A stretch of DNA of 64,000 nt from Leishmania infantum JPCM5. Taxonomy: Eukaryota; Euglenozoa; Kinetoplastea; Trypanosomatida; Trypanosomatidae. This document shows positions 63,701-64,000 of this stretch, one piece after another (the first letter of the stretch is position 1; every line of letters starts with the position of its first letter). Under the pieces are notes generated by a model. That model was not told the DNA's origin and made no database searches. It saw only the letters and a list, made by a program, of their open reading frames with translations. The DNA is taken from NCBI RefSeq assembly GCF_000002875.2, contig NC_009397.2:480737-544736 (forward strand). Direction: 5' to 3'. The position numbers and the translations under genes were made by a program.

Positions 63701-64000
63701 TCGCAGTGCACGGCTGACTCCGCTTCCTCTGTGAGGATCAAACGGACTTAGACAGGGACGTGTATGGAATGATCCTGGGCGCCGCACACGAGTGTTCTCT
63801 TGCTAACGATTTACTGCTGGGTCTGCTACAGGAAAACCCACAGCAGAGAAGGTCATTTAGTCGTGTGTGATCTGCAACGCTGCAGATGTCCACTTTCGAG
63901 CGGGACATGACCAAGGTGTGCCCCATTGCCGCACAGAGCCGCTTGTATCCTCTGCACATGTGCTGCAGTGAAATGTACGGTAAACGTGGATTCAGCGTAC
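60724..64000. other. 3.3 kb right-end region with no intact gene recognised
   Basis: It lies downstream of the LRR gene to the window edge. There are few microsatellites or long polypyrimidine tracts, unlike the intergenic DNA on the left, and composition resembles coding sequence in places. No intact ORF has a recognisable domain. A stretch at 62.6-63.9 kb looks like decayed coding sequence and is listed separately. No telomeric TTAGGG array is present, so the chromosome end is not reached. Confidence 0.6.
62638..63880 (+). pseudogene. Possible decayed coding sequence, family unknown
   Basis: Plus-strand frames read protein-like sequence that passes between frames and is broken by stops. 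Frame 1 (62638-62856) gives LPILQSLNLMIKEQLQPAS. Frame 2 (62825-63028) gives helix-like IELASREQDQLPRQLQHM and RHALRIEEAF, then continues past stops with LLAARDLAITLA, stop, TLQLLCQQDP. Frame 3 near 63384-63480 gives KEQVTRLARERAALHCRE. Frame 1 from 63331 to 63867 is open except for stops at 63553 and 63715 and ends YGMILGAAHECSLANDLLLG and onward. The pattern suggests an old coiled-coil gene with frameshifts. I do not recognise the family, and GC-rich DNA can produce such frames by chance. Confidence 0.25.

Noticed and set aside
63227..63787. 186-codon minus-strand open frame at the right end
   Set aside because: No recognised domain, no polypyrimidine tract upstream on that strand, and overlaps plus-strand frames that look at least as protein-like.
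1..64000. CRISPR arrays, bacterial operons, insertion sequences, rRNA and telomeric repeats
   Set aside because: No regularly spaced repeats, transposase, ribosomal RNA sequence or TTAGGG arrays were seen. The window is eukaryotic chromosomal DNA.

Overview
This is nuclear DNA from a trypanosomatid, almost certainly a Leishmania species or a very close relative. The evidence is the layout: long intronless genes on one strand, 0.5-3.4 kb intergenic stretches full of polypyrimidine tracts and CA/GT microsatellites, no conventional promoters, and dispersed repeats that look like SIDER2 retroposon remnants. The gene set is also kinetoplastid-specific in places (a family A mitochondrial DNA polymerase I paralogue, a MAP kinase with TDY activation motif and large inserts, a candidate kinetoplast attachment protein). 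From memory, the order matches the distal part of L. major chromosome 13 (UEV1, squalene monooxygenase, MPK7, dynein heavy chain, CCT zeta, P5C reductase); I could not check this here.

Layout. Eleven genes lie on the minus strand and are read from right to left, from 54.0 kb to 3.4 kb, as one polycistronic unit: P5C reductase, ribosomal protein eL42 (L44), chaperonin CCT zeta, a 4665-residue axonemal outer-arm dynein heavy chain, a MAP kinase, a mitochondrial DNA polymerase I paralogue, squalene monooxygenase, a kinesin-13, a coiled-coil membrane protein with a mitochondrial-type N-terminus (candidate TAC protein p166), a SAS-4/CPAP-like protein, and the ubiquitin-conjugating enzyme variant UEV1. 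At about 54.0-55.85 kb the coding strand switches. This divergent strand-switch region, which carries three C homopolymer tracts of 10, 13 and 12, is the likely transcription initiation zone. To its right, on the plus strand, lie an MFS transporter and a leucine-rich-repeat protein. The last 3.3 kb holds no convincing intact gene, but 62.6-63.9 kb may be a decayed coding sequence.

How the genes relate. Co-transcription in trypanosomatids does not imply shared function, but four or five neighbours act on one cellular axis. SAS-4 (basal body), the p166 candidate (kinetoplast DNA to basal body linkage), the DNA polymerase (kinetoplast DNA replication), kinesin-13 (microtubule depolymerisation) and the dynein heavy chain (flagellar beating) all touch the kinetoplast, basal body and flagellum. 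The others are housekeeping or signalling: sterol synthesis, proline synthesis, chaperonin, ribosome, K63 ubiquitin chains, MAP kinase.

Three SIDER2-like copies were found. Two are nearly identical direct repeats flanking UEV1, about 3.9 kb apart. The third, more diverged and inverted, lies downstream of the dynein gene. I saw no CRISPR array, tRNA, rRNA, intact transposon or telomeric repeat. The most unusual signals are listed as findings; I did not see a clearly undescribed multi-gene system here.
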